Source: Trichomonas vaginalis G3 (taxonomy: Eukaryota; Parabasalia; Trichomonadida; Trichomonadidae). From it: a stretch of DNA of 64,000 nt. Every line of letters begins with the position of its first letter. The first letter of the stretch is position 1. The notes under the pieces are model-generated. The model had not been told where the DNA came from. It worked only from the letters and a program-made list of their open reading frames with translations, and did not search any database. Shown here piece by piece: positions 39,719-49,258 of this stretch. The DNA lies in contig NC_067207.1 in assembly GCF_026262505.1 (NCBI RefSeq), positions 28,116,082-28,180,081 of the forward strand, written 5' to 3'. The translations under genes and the position numbers were made by a program.

Positions 39719-41554
39719 TTAATATGGATCGAAATAGTAAACAACTGCGATTAAAGTGAAGATAACTAAGAAGGCGAAGCCAGTGAAGTAGTTAATAGAG
39801 TTCTCCATGAGCATGAAGTTCCTCAACAATACTGAAATGATGACAGCGAAAACGTCGATCATCTCAAACATCAAAGTAAACTGTCCCTCAGTTGTTTTAT
39901 TTCCAATGATTGCAGAGATCGCGACCAAAGCAGGCATCTGAATCAAAGTAACGACCATAGCGCCCTGGTTACCAATTTCCAAGCTCAAGCCCATATTTCC
40001 TTCCAACGCGAATCTAATAGCGTTCATGAATTCAGCAACAGCAGGAATCATTGTGTAGAAAACTAAACCAACGAATCTCTCTGTCAACTTCATTTTATCA
40101 ATTGCAGGAGGCATGACATCAGAAACGATCTCGCAAACTATTGAGAAAATAACACAAGAAACTAACAAAACAACAACACATATCCATGTTGACATTGTTT
40201 CAACACTATCTTCTCCTTTCTGTTCTTGTTCAAATTGGTCGTAAATGTATTTGTGCGTATGCAATGAGAAGAATAAACCAACACCATATACAATTGGCAT
40301 CAACACTGATGTAGTGTACATCAATCGCTTGGCCATTGTCTTGTAAACAGGGTCTGAATCCAATAAACTGGGGTTAGTTATCGTACAAAGTGTGCAATTA
40401 AGTGCTGAATCTTGGGAAACGACGAAATAGCCTTTCTCGCCGTTGCACTCGTTGCAGACGATATTGGGACGTCTGTAGATGTTGTAGAAAACACCTGGGA
40501 AGAATACAGCAATAATAGCTAAAAACAGAAAAGTGCCAGAAACCGATTGCACTTTTCTATTCAATTTTACTTCCTTCCACTTTATACCGGCCGCGAGCAT
40601 TGATAAACCGGGGATGACGAGGAGGTTCATGAGGAAAGCACCGGTGACAGCGGATTGGACAACTTGGCCAAGTCCTTTCTTGATGGAGAAGAAGAAAAGA
40701 ATTAATTCAACGAGACCTGTGAAGCCAGCGTTGATTAAGGAGCCAAGAACAAGACCACAGCGGCCAGAGATGATTTCTGTGGCAACACCAATGACATACA
40801 TGCATGGAATTGTGGCTAAAATGGAAACAAATGTAAATAGGACGGAATTCTCTTCTTTCATGTGTTCGGAGGCACCGTAACCGATGTAGAAGGTAGCAAT
40901 GATGAATGGCCAGAGGTTGATGTAAGGAACATCCATTCCGAAGATGGAGAATTTGAAATATAAGAATGAGCCGGAGCTGTATGTAAGAATTACTGGAAGA
41001 CGACCGGACTTTGCGTTGTGGTGCTTCAGGCGAGCAAATTTAAGACGCCAAATGTTTGTAAAGCACTGAGATAAAACGCAAGTAAGGAATTTAGCCATAG
41101 GAATATAGAAAATGAGTTCCCAGGAGAGGGTCATTGAGATAACAAGTGGAATGAAGATCAATATTGAAGCGAAAAAGTAGAATAATATTCTTCCTAAGAT
41201 ATTTGGCTTTGGAGCGTCATCAAGATATGCGTATCTGCCAAATGGATAAAGAACGAACTTTGCCAAGCCAAACAATCTAATTCCGATTTTGTATCCGAAA
41301 CCAGTTAAAATAAGTAAAAGAGCTGTAATTACTATGCAAATAGAAACCCACCAGCCGCAAAGTACTGTCCAAAGGATATTTTGGAAACTGACGTAACTTA
41401 AGTGGTCGAAACTAATGGCCGGTGTAACGAATGGTTTTCTGTTGTAAGATGCTGGTCTTGCACCGAAAATTGTTGGTCTGTCATCGGCTTCTAATACTTT
41501 CGGCAATAATGGGCGTCCATCGAGCTTCCCTGAGTCAGCGGGCGTCTCAGTCAT
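39719..41554 (-). CDS. CaCA-superfamily cation/H+ exchanger with N-terminal YccF-like domain
   Basis: 611 residues from the ATG at 41,554. Residues about 58-112 match the YccF/DUF307-type membrane domain (NILWTVLCGWW, then KFVLYPFGRYAY), as found in yeast Vnx1-type exchangers. The two CaCA alpha-repeats follow. The first is near 256-320 (GVATEIISGRCGLVLGSLINAG, VVQSAVTGAFLMNLLVIPG). The second is near 500-545 (AVAEFMNAIRFALEGN, EIGNQGAMVVTLIQMPAL). Both contain the acidic residue expected in the ion path. A Cys-rich luminal loop (CNECNGEKG ... CTLCT) separates the halves. It probably exchanges Ca2+ or monovalent cations for H+ on an internal membrane; the ion is not determinable. GC-rich in the middle, so probably well expressed. 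Confidence 0.85.
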   Translation of the reverse strand: MTETPADSGKLDGRPLLPKVLEADDRPTIFGARPASYNRKPFVTPAISFDHLSYVSFQNILWTVLCGWWVSICIVITALLLILTGFGYKIGIRLFGLAKFVLYPFGRYAYLDDAPKPNILGRILFYFFASILIFIPLVISMTLSWELIFYIPMAKFLTCVLSQCFTNIWRLKFARLKHHNAKSGRLPVILTYSSGSFLYFKFSIFGMDVPYINLWPFIIATFYIGYGASEHMKEENSVLFTFVSILATIPCMYVIGVATEIISGRCGLVLGSLINAGFTGLVELILFFFSIKKGLGQVVQSAVTGAFLMNLLVIPGLSMLAAGIKWKEVKLNRKVQSVSGTFLFLAIIAVFFPGVFYNIYRRPNIVCNECNGEKGYFVVSQDSALNCTLCTITNPSLLDSDPVYKTMAKRLMYTTSVLMPIVYGVGLFFSLHTHKYIYDQFEQEQKGEDSVETMSTWICVVVLLVSCVIFSIVCEIVSDVMPPAIDKMKLTERFVGLVFYTMIPAVAEFMNAIRFALEGNMGLSLEIGNQGAMVVTLIQMPALVAISAIIGNKTTEGQFTLMFEMIDVFAVIISVLLRNFMLMENSINYFTGFAFLVIFTLIAVVYYFDPY

Positions 41555-42553
41555 TTCCGAATTTGGAAACCGTTTTCATCGTTCTGTATCAATTTGCGGT
41601 TCAGAACTAATCATCTCATTTTTTTATTATTATTTGTAAATGTTGATCTTGATATTAATTGCACTCATATATTTAACGATTTTGAATATTTTCCGTGTAA
41701 TTTTAACAATTCGTTTCAAATTTTGTTTGGGAAACGGAATAAATAATAAATTTGCCAATTGACGCTCACCACAACTTGGAAAATCTAGAGTTTTATATGT
41801 ACATGCTTCGCTGGCGAATTTAACGATCTTACAAAGTGATTACTCATGTGGTGTTTTATGCATCCATAATATCGACACCCATTTTGGAGTTTCGAAAATA
41901 TCATTTTTGATAATTTAAATAGTTATATAAATAAGATGATAAGATTAGGTTAAACATATGCATATTGTGTTATCGCTCGCACAAAAGATGATGTTCTATT
42001 CTTTAATTGTCACGTAACCGAATACTTCCACTTCTTAAATTTTCTTTTCACACTTGTATAAGAAGCAATGTTGCTTCATTATATATAAATGAAGCTATCC
42101 TTCATTTATGTCTCATTTTATTACATTTTATATAAAATTGACAATTTATTTAAGAGTTGGACAATCTAACTCTAATGATTTTCTATCTTATACCAGTTTA
42201 TATTGGTCCTCATAGGATCTAATTGATTTAAACCTAATAATTTTTTGATATCAATTAAATATGCAATTTTGAAATATTTTTCCTGACGAAATGGTGCTTT
42301 CAGGCCATTATTAAAAGAATGCTCTGTGCAGGTTAAAAATTATATCAAAAATTGAGAAGAAAATTTTTGGGCCGAAACCATTCATCATCATAAAATATTT
42401 ATTCCAAATCTTTATCCAATATGGACTCTGTAGAAATTTGATTGGAATACGGAGAAAATTTTGAAAGAATCTAATTGAATGTAAAAATTTTTGATTGAAT
42501 TGTTTGAACGCAATTATTCTCAAATTTTGAGAAAATCTTCATAAGCCGACAAT
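41555..42553. other. Intergenic with small hairpins
   Basis: AT-rich. Two short adjacent stem-loops (GAAGCAATGTTGCTTC and ATGAAGCTATCCTTCAT) occur near 42,060-42,110. No gene is supported; the frame at 42,311-42,523 is low-complexity. Confidence 0.5.
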
Positions 42554-42558
42554 AAATC

Positions 42559-43814
42559 TGTTGTAAACAGAAATTCATCAAAAGTGACACCTCAGAAAAG
42601 CTAAAATATTGAATTTTTGGAACTTTTGATAGAGCACGTTTTTAAATATTAATTAAAGTAAATGTATATTTTGTAAAGATTCTTTTTAATAAAAAAAAAT
42701 AAAATTTTGAAGAAGAACACAAAATCTTCTGAAAAATAATATCACATAAACTCATATTATTTTCTAATCTATAACTATTTTATATAAAAATCAAATTCAA
42801 TGATCTTAAAAGCGAAGGATAAACCTCAAAATTTACGAATATAATGAGTGGTAATATAATGCTTATCTATCATAAAACCATATGAAATATCAATTTTTGC
42901 TTTACGCCTAATTTTTGACGACAATTAGCAAAAAATGTTAAATGTTAACACTCAGTCCATTTGAATATGAAAAATAAAATTGACTTTGATTAAATGTTTT
43001 TATTTATCATGCAATTCTTCTTGCGACCAAAGATTTGAATAAAAGTTCAAAAAATAAGATAGCTTAAAAAATAATATACGGTAGTGTTTACTAATAGATG
43101 AATAGTATATAAATTCTATTAAAATGGATTTGATCCAAAAAAATATAAAACCAAAAATAATTGTTATAATTTAAATGAAGAAGTAATTTAAAACGATTTT
43201 ATTTATGATCAAATTTTATATATTTTTTTGGATCAAATCCATTTTAATAGAATTTATATACTATTCATCTATTAGTAAACACTACCGTATATTATTTTTT
43301 AAGCTATCTTATTTTTTGAACTTTTATTCAAATCTTTGGTCGCAAGAAGAATTGCATGATAAATAAAAACATTTAATCAAAGTCAATTTTATTTTTCATA
43401 TTCAAATGGACTGAGTGTTAACATTTAACATTTTTTGCTAATTGTCGTCAAAAATTAGGCGTAAAGCAAAAATTGATATTTCATATGGTTTTATGATAGA
43501 TAAGCATTATATTACCACTCATTATATTCGTAAATTTTGAGGTTTATCCTTCGCTTTTAAGATCATTGAATTTGATTTTTATATAAAATAGTTATATATT
43601 AGAAAATAATATGAGTTTATGTGATATTATTTTTCAGAAGATTTCATTCTATATGCCTATGAAAAGTACTCTCAAAACTAACTTTTCCCTAATTATAATT
43701 AAATCTAGAATATTGTATTATGCTTAGTATTATTTCATTTTTCTCATTCAATTTAGAATTTACAAATGTCAAAAAATTGAGAGCTGTCACTTTTGATGAA
43801 TTTCTGTTTATTAC
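42559..43814. mobile_element. Non-autonomous palindromic DNA transposon, copy 2
   Basis: 1,256 bp, flanked by a perfect 5-bp duplication AAATC (42,554-42,558 and 43,815-43,819). It is the same family as 2,834-4,076 but inverted: the end reading TGTTGTAAACAG is on the left here and the GTAATAAACAG end on the right. Inner inverted arms run from about 42,722-43,150 and 43,222-43,650 around a loop of about 70 bp. Between ends and arms lie two non-matching segments of about 160 bp. Both ends carry TCACTTTTGATG reading outward, which resembles a trichomonad Inr followed by ATG. It ends 162 bp upstream of the repeat-protein gene at 43,977. Confidence 0.9.
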
Positions 43815-43960
43815 AAATCAAGCACATATTCATGTGTCCAATCATATTATGAGGGAATTTTCCGAATTATATCAAATATTGAATGTATCAATTCACTTTT
43901 CAAACGTTTAATTTTTTGATAAAAAGATATTAACAAATTATTTCAGAGAGAACTTTTACT

Positions 43961-43973
43961 TCATTTATCAGTA
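43961..43973 (+). promoter_or_regulatory. Inr of the 30-residue-repeat protein gene
   Basis: TCATTTATCAGTA is the best match in the window to the extended trichomonad initiator TCA(+1)YTWYTCATTA. A(+1) at 43,963 is 14 bases before the ATG. Confidence 0.8.
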
Positions 43974-43976
43974 AGA

Positions 43977-44678
43977 ATGACTGAAGTAGCAAACAAGGAA
44001 CTTGCAAAGAATACAGCAGAAGCTGTTGCAGCATCAGGTAAAGTTCAAGAGATGCAAGAAAAACATGAAATTAAAAAGCAACATATTGAGACCGCAAAAT
44101 CCGTTGCTGAACAAGTTGCAACATCAGGTAAAGTAGAAGAAATGCATGAGATGCATCAGATCAAGAAACAACATGCAGTTGATGCAAAGAATGTTGCTGA
44201 ACAAGTTGCAGCATCCGGAAAAGTCGAGGAGATGCATGAAATGCATGAAATTAAGAAACAACATGCTGTTGAAGCTAAGGCATTAGCTGAACAAGTTGCA
44301 GCATCAGGCAAAGTTGAAGAGATGAAAGAAATGCATGAAATCAAGAAACAACATGCAGCCAATGCAAAAGATGTTGCAGAACAAGTTACTGCATCTGGAA
44401 AAGTTGAAGCGATGCATGAAATGCACGAAATCAAGAAGCAGCATGCTGTTGAAGCAAAGAATGTTGCTGAACAAGTTGCAGCATCCGGAAAAGTCGAGGA
44501 AATGCATGAAATGCACGAAATTAAGAAGCAACATGCTGTTGAAGCTAAGGCATTAGCTGAGCAGGTTGCAAATTCAGGAAAAGTGGAAGAAATGCAACAG
44601 AAAGCTGAACAAACTAAGGAGCTCAAAGCAAAGGCAAAAGCTGCCGCTGAAGCTGTTGCTGCAGCCGTCAACAAATAA
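43977..44678 (+). CDS. Helical protein of seven 30-residue repeats
   Basis: 233 residues from the ATG at 43,977. Residues about 12-215 consist of seven tandem 30-residue units of the form VAEQVAASGKVEEMHEMHEIKKQHAV with minor changes, mirrored by 90-bp DNA repeats. The N-terminus is short and the C-terminus is a Lys/Ala-rich helix (AKAKAAAEAVAAAVNK). No signal peptide or membrane segment is present. The high helix propensity, amphipathic His/Met/Glu face and Ser-Gly breaks in each unit suggest a repeating helical hairpin or coiled-coil rod. I do not recognise a named family. It has the strongest initiator in the window, which hints at substantial expression. The frame is complete. Confidence 0.85.
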   Translation: MTEVANKELAKNTAEAVAASGKVQEMQEKHEIKKQHIETAKSVAEQVATSGKVEEMHEMHQIKKQHAVDAKNVAEQVAASGKVEEMHEMHEIKKQHAVEAKALAEQVAASGKVEEMKEMHEIKKQHAANAKDVAEQVTASGKVEAMHEMHEIKKQHAVEAKNVAEQVAASGKVEEMHEMHEIKKQHAVEAKALAEQVANSGKVEEMQQKAEQTKELKAKAKAAAEAVAAAVNK

Positions 44679-44810
44679 GCACAAAACAGATTATCTTTTT
44701 TAATTTTTTCCAAGAAATAATAAACTCTTTCACCTTTTTATAAATATTCCTATTTTTCATATTTTATAAACACTTTAGAAATTTCAATTCAAATTTTGAG
44801 GAAGGTTTAC

Positions 44811-44820
44811 TGTCACATTT
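44811..44820 (+). promoter_or_regulatory. Inr-like site of the Vps37-like gene
   Basis: TCACATTT with A(+1) at 44,815, 21 bases before the ATG at 44,836. It is a weaker match to TCA(+1)YTWY. Confidence 0.5.
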
Positions 44821-44835
44821 TTAAAAAATTTTAAA

Positions 44836-45507
44836 ATGTCAATCATTTCTTATCAGGTTCAAGAGGCTCTTTCTAAATTTCAAGGATCAGTTAGTAATAA
44901 CGGGTCTATATCAATTCGATTTCCAAAGCGTCCAGATCTTACAATTTCAGTAAATTATTCTCCAACATTTCCTAGCACTCCTCCTTCAATAAACATAGTT
45001 GATTCAAATGGGGAACAAGTTGCTGTTGAGTTTCCAATCATTAAATATTGGATTCCACTATACACATTAAGTAATTGTTTAGAACAAGCTATGATGTTCA
45101 CAGATATTCCTACATTGAACCCCGCACAAGTCGATCCTGAAGACATTGCAAATATTGACCAGAGAATATCACCAGAACAACTCTTGAATCCTGAATCTAG
45201 ACTTGAAGCTGTGCGAAATTGTCCTTCAGTAGCGAAAGCAATTAAAAGTGAGGCAATGTATAATGCTAAATCTAATGAATTAAAAGAAAAAATACATAGA
45301 GATCAAAGTAAAATAGAAGATTTGAACATTATCTATAATAGATTGTATGAAGACCAGATTAGAATTAGTCAACAGCGATCTCAGATCAATTCCGAGCAGC
45401 TAACTGCTCAAGCATACAATAATAGATTAGAATTTCTGAAAAATTCTTATAAACAAAAATATTTAAACAATTTGTCTAAGCAAATCTATCTTGGAAAATA
45501 CTTCTAA
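44836..45507 (+). CDS. Vps37-like ESCRT-I subunit (UEV-like plus Mod(r) domain)
   Basis: 223 residues from the ATG at 44,836. Residues 1-95 resemble a degenerate UEV/RWD fold (ISIRFPKRPDLTISVNYSPTFPSTPPSINIVD, with the Pro-rich turn), without the catalytic Cys of active E2 enzymes. Residues about 110-215 form a helical Mod(r)-type domain (ISPEQLLNPESRLEAVRNCPSV, then long helices). This order is that of human VPS37A, a core subunit of ESCRT-I in endosomal sorting and membrane scission. The assignment rests on domain order rather than on an exact motif, so it is moderately firm. The gene starts about 160 bp after the stop of the repeat-protein gene, on the same strand. Confidence 0.65.
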   Translation: MSIISYQVQEALSKFQGSVSNNGSISIRFPKRPDLTISVNYSPTFPSTPPSINIVDSNGEQVAVEFPIIKYWIPLYTLSNCLEQAMMFTDIPTLNPAQVDPEDIANIDQRISPEQLLNPESRLEAVRNCPSVAKAIKSEAMYNAKSNELKEKIHRDQSKIEDLNIIYNRLYEDQIRISQQRSQINSEQLTAQAYNNRLEFLKNSYKQKYLNNLSKQIYLGKYF

Positions 45508-45918
45508 TTATTTTTCTCCTAATTCCTAAGTAAAAATGTCATAAGATATAATTTTTGTAGACAAATTGATAAAGTTTCAGCTTTGAGAATGAAATTATTG
45601 ATTACTGAGTATGTAAAAGATTGGTTGATTTTTCTTCAACTTATGAAAAGTAATTTTCAAACCAAAACGTGCTTTTTGACAATATGGTTAAAACCGCTAA
45701 AATAATTTGTAAAAAAAATCACTCACTCTGTATATTTAGAAATAAACAACTTTTGAAATTCCAAATTAGTTTCAATAGCAAATTTAAATTGAAATTTCAA
45801 TACGATTGCAGTAGGGATTGAAATGCATCGGTTAGGCTTTCGATACTACATAAAATAACAAGCTCCTACTCATAATTATGATGCATCAAAGTTGACAATG
45901 TTCTTTCAAAACTTGTCA
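45508..45918. other. Intergenic, nothing recognised
   Basis: AT-rich spacer between the Vps37-like and Myb genes. No repeats or RNA seen. Confidence 0.55.
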
Positions 45919-45923
45919 ATTTT

Positions 45924-45935
45924 TCATTATTCATG
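45924..45935 (+). promoter_or_regulatory. Inr of the Myb gene
   Basis: TCATTATTCATG, where A(+1) at 45,926 is 7 bases from the ATG (45,933), so the start codon lies inside the extended initiator. Confidence 0.75.
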
Positions 45936-46319
45936 TTGAGGAGATTTAGTAGGAGTCATAAAGAAACTAAAAGTAAGAATAAACATTTCAGATGGACTCC
46001 ATTAGAAGATGAGTTGCTTATTAGAATAGTTTCCAATATGAAACCTGTTGACTGGGATAAAGTTTCGAATTTAATGGGGAATAGGAATGTTAGGCAATGT
46101 AAAGATAGATGGAATTATTATTTAAGCCCTGATGTTAATAATGGAGAATGGACAGAAGAAGAAGATAATTTACTCCGTGAAAAAGTGAAAGAATTTGGAA
46201 CTAAATGGAAAATTATAGCCTCTTTCTTCACAGGACGAACGAACACAAATTTTAAAAATAGATTTTTGGCTATGAAACGTGAAAAAATGAATGGAACAAA
46301 AAAAGGTTCAAAGCACTGA
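45933..46319 (+). CDS. Two-repeat Myb DNA-binding protein
   Basis: 128 residues from the ATG at 45,933. Two SANT/Myb repeats: the first at about 18-67 with W at FRWTPLEDELL, VDWDKVSNLMG and CKDRWNYYL, and the second at about 68-113 with GEWTEEEDNLL, TKWKIIASFF and NFKNRF. Small R2R3 Myb proteins of this size are a large expanded family of trichomonad transcription factors that bind promoter elements (for example iron-responsive ones). The stop at 46,317-46,319 follows an A7 run in GGAACAAAAAAAGG. One base less there would keep the frame open for about 34 more codons of acidic, coding-like sequence ending at 46,419 (for example SDFNWIIE), so the true C-terminus may be longer. Confidence 0.9.
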   Translation: MLRRFSRSHKETKSKNKHFRWTPLEDELLIRIVSNMKPVDWDKVSNLMGNRNVRQCKDRWNYYLSPDVNNGEWTEEEDNLLREKVKEFGTKWKIIASFFTGRTNTNFKNRFLAMKREKMNGTKKGSKH

Positions 46320-46419
46320 ATCTAATAACCAGCAATCAACAGAAGAAGATGCAGATATTCTCTCACTTTTTAAGACAGAGAATGATGTTTTTTCAGACTT
46401 CAATTGGATTATTGAATAA

Positions 46420-47086
46420 AAGAATAATGGAATAGAATAGTTACTCAAAATCGACCTGTTTTTAAGAGAGTTTTCAAGATTTAATTTTTCTAAATCGAGT
46501 TTATGATGGATTGAGATATTAGCACTCAAAAAAATTGAGAACACTTCAAATTTAAATTCTTATCTACTCATTCAATCTTAATATTTTCAAATTTATATGT
46601 GTATTATTACTAAATATATACTGTTTTAGAAACCAATCAGAATTTGAATAGTATTCAAATTTCATTCAATTAAGTAGTGACCAAATTAATATCATTATAA
46701 TGATTACATTGTATATTTCAAAATAATCATCTGAAATCTTGATTGGCTAATTACCCACTTTTGTATCAATTTTGGCTATCACTCATCTTTAATAATGTTT
46801 TTTGCAAGCAAAGATCATTCTAATGTTTAAAAGAATATTTAAACATTGATCACCGATTGAATGGCTGGAAATCATTTCAAAAATGAAGATATTCTTAATT
46901 TATCAAATTAAAAATACAAAATCAACCAATAATATTTAAACAATTCAATTATCAAGATACCCATTTCATCCAATCATTTTAATTGATATTTTCACTAAAA
47001 AAAAAATAATATTTGATAAAAAATGCTAACCTGTAAAAATGGAACCGTGAGATATTAGGTATCAATATTCCACTTATTAGGCATTA
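46420..47086. other. Intergenic, nothing recognised
   Basis: AT-rich spacer between the Myb gene and the hAT-like element. No gene is supported. Confidence 0.55.
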
Positions 47087-47186
47087 CAATATGCTAGGGA
47101 TGCGACGGTTTTACACCATGACCGTTTAAAAATAGAATAATACGCCATTCGGCCGAATAACAAAACAATACAAAATTATCGCCGTC

Positions 47187-47274
47187 CTTTTTTTTCTTTC
47201 TTTCTTTCTCTTTTTTTCCCTCTCTCTCTCTTTCTTTTCTCTTTCCTCTTTTTACTCCTCTTTCTCTTTTCATC
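47187..47274. repeat. Polypyrimidine tract
   Basis: Nearly 90 bases of C and T on the plus strand (blocks of TTTC, CT and T runs), inside the hAT-like element just before the minisatellite. Simple-sequence DNA; frames across it are artefacts. Confidence 0.9.
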
Positions 47275-47376
47275 ATTAAACGTAGAAAGATATATTAATA
47301 TTATTTTAAAATTAAAAAAAAATAAAGAAAGTATAATAAGTAATTATTTAGTTATCGATATATATATGTAAAGTGA

Positions 47377-48107
47377 TAATCTGAGGATAATCTGAGGAGG
47401 AGTTTGAGGATTAGACCGAGGAGTAGTTTGAGGAGTTTGAGGATAATCTGAGGAGGTTGAGGAGCAGTCTGAGTAGTTTGAGGAGTAGTCTGAGGAGTTT
47501 GAGGATAATCTGAGGAGGAGTTTGAGGAGTAGTTTGAGGAGTAGTCTGAGGATAATCTGAGGAAGAGTTTGAGGATAATCTGAGGAGGAGTTTGAGGATA
47601 ATCTGAGGAGGAGTTTGAGGATTAGACCGAGGAGTAGTCTGAGGATTAGACCGAGGAGTAGTCTGAGGAGTTTGAGGATAATCTGAGGAGGAGTTTGAGG
47701 AGTAGTTTGAGGAGTAGTCTGAGGATAATCTGAGGAGGAGTTTGAGGATAATCTGAGGAGGAGTCTGAGGATTAGACCGAGGAGTAGTTTGAGGAGTAGT
47801 CTGAGGAGTTTGAGGATAATCTGAGGAGGAGTCTGAGGATTAGACTGAGGAGTAATTTGAGGATAATCTGAGGAGGAGTCTGCGGATAATCTGAGGAGTA
47901 GTTTCAGGAGTAGTCTGAGGACTAGTCTCAGGACTAGTCTGATGAGGAGGACTCTAAGGAGTAGTCTGAAGAGTAGTCTCAGGAGGAAGATCTGAGGAGG
48001 AGTCTGATGAGGAGGGGTCTAAGGAGTAGTCTGAGGATGATGAGTAATCTGATAAGGAGTAGTCTGAGGATGATCCGAGGATAACCTGATGACTAGTCGA
48101 GGAGTGG
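47377..48107. repeat. GAGGA minisatellite
   Basis: About 60 imperfect units of 9, 11 and 12 bp: GAGGATAATCT, GAGGAGTAGTTT, GAGGAGGAGTTT, GAGGATTAGACC and GAGGAGTTT. Larger blocks of about 100 bp recur (for example from 47,500 and 47,690). The mix of 11- and 12-bp units disrupts any frame, so it does not code. The strand bias (G-rich plus strand, no C-runs) is marked. Units near the right end (after 47,880) are more degenerate. Confidence 0.95.
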
Positions 48108-48615
48108 TCTAATAAAAATGTAAAATATTTTCAAAGAAAAAATTCTATGAATTTTATATTTTAATTCTTAGCATTATACTGAATAAAATAAACATAAATA
48201 TCAAAATTTGAAATTGAACACGCCAAAAAATTGATAATCCACATTCAATATTTTGTAAGTGGCGTACTTTTTGAATACTCGCCATACGCCTTGGAGTTCT
48301 CAATTTTGAATTCGCCTTTATTTGGGCGACCTCAGAAAAATACGCCATTAAGAAAATATTGTATGAGATTTTAAATTTGAACACGCTCTACCTTAAGGAA
48401 TTAAATTTATTAAGATATATTTATAAATAATAAACGATTACTTAAAAAAAGTATTTCATCGCTTATGTAAGTTTCAAAAAAATCACGAAAATAAAAAAAT
48501 CAAGATTAAAATTTTATTTTTAATTTTTGAATTTCTCAAATGGCGAAATTTTTGGGCGAACAAAAAAAATGTACGCCCGGTCAAATGGCGTGTTTAACGC
48601 ATCCCTACAATATGC

Positions 48616-48932
48616 AATACAGATTGATTGCATTTTTCAAAATGAATTAATTCCGAAAAATATCATAGAAATTAAAATTAATAACGCAAATAAGTTAATC
48701 ATTATAAAACATTTTCGATTTTGTTGCATGCGAAGATCAGTCATAATGTAAACCTCTCAATTTTATTGTCGTGGGAAGTATCTCAATTCCTTCAAAAAAA
48801 TTGAAAAACTATTTCATTTTAAAAATATAATACTTTTAATTAGTTAATTAATTGGAGATATTTTTTAAAAATCACTTTTGATAATACTTTTGAGAACTTT
48901 AATTAAAAAAATATATTCAAAAATATCCAGGA
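48616..48932. other. Intergenic, nothing recognised
   Basis: AT-rich spacer between the hAT-like element and the hairpin array. Confidence 0.55.
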
Positions 48933-49258
48933 TATCAAGAGGGAATTGTTCCTTATGAGGTATATAGTTATGATGTATACCTCATAAGGAACAATTCCCT
49001 CCTTAAAACGAGAAAACTTGTTCGAAATTGTTTATCATTTCGAACAAGTTTTCTCGTTTTTAATAAGAAACTAAAGGCTATGAGGCACTGATTATATATT
49101 AGTGCCTCACACCCTTTAGTTTCTAATAGATAGCTGGGAAACTTTCTCCAAATGATAAGTTATTCAGAGAAAGTTTCCCAGCTATCAAGAGGGAATTGTT
49201 CCTTATGAGGTATATAGTTATGATGTATACCTCATAAGGAACAATTCCCTCCTTAAAA
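48933..49258. repeat. Array of five long perfect or near-perfect hairpins
   Basis: Five stem-loops head to tail. The first is 48,939-49,001, a perfect 26-bp stem (GAGGGAATTGTTCCTTATGAGG...) with an 11-base loop. The second is 49,009-49,056, a perfect 20-bp stem with an 8-base loop. The third is 49,066-49,124, a near-perfect stem of about 23 bp. The fourth is 49,129-49,186, a perfect 20-bp stem with an 18-base loop. The fifth, 49,189-49,251, is identical to the first. The first and last lie in a 76-bp exact direct repeat (48,933-49,008 and 49,183-49,258). Stem sequences of hairpins one to four are unrelated to each other. No coding, no target duplication seen. Confidence 0.95.

Larger units (their letters stand above)
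47095..48607. mobile_element. hAT-like non-autonomous element carrying a minisatellite
   Basis: Ends read TAGGGATGCG on the left and, reversed, TAGGGATGCG on the right (47,095 and 48,607), followed by partly matching inner sequence (CCAT...TGACCG). Both flanks carry CAATATGC (47,087-47,094 and 48,608-48,615), an 8-bp duplication. TAGGG-type ends plus 8 bp are typical of hAT elements. It is 1,513 bp; half of it is the GAGGA minisatellite. The right third has several CGCC(A/T)-containing motifs. No transposase is seen. Confidence 0.75.

Noticed and set aside
43720-43911. 63-codon frame upstream of the repeat-protein gene
   Set aside because: It starts inside the palindromic transposon and runs across its end and target duplication, so it is chance.
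47094-47276. Arg/Lys/Glu-rich minus-strand frame
   Set aside because: It is the polypyrimidine tract read on the other strand.
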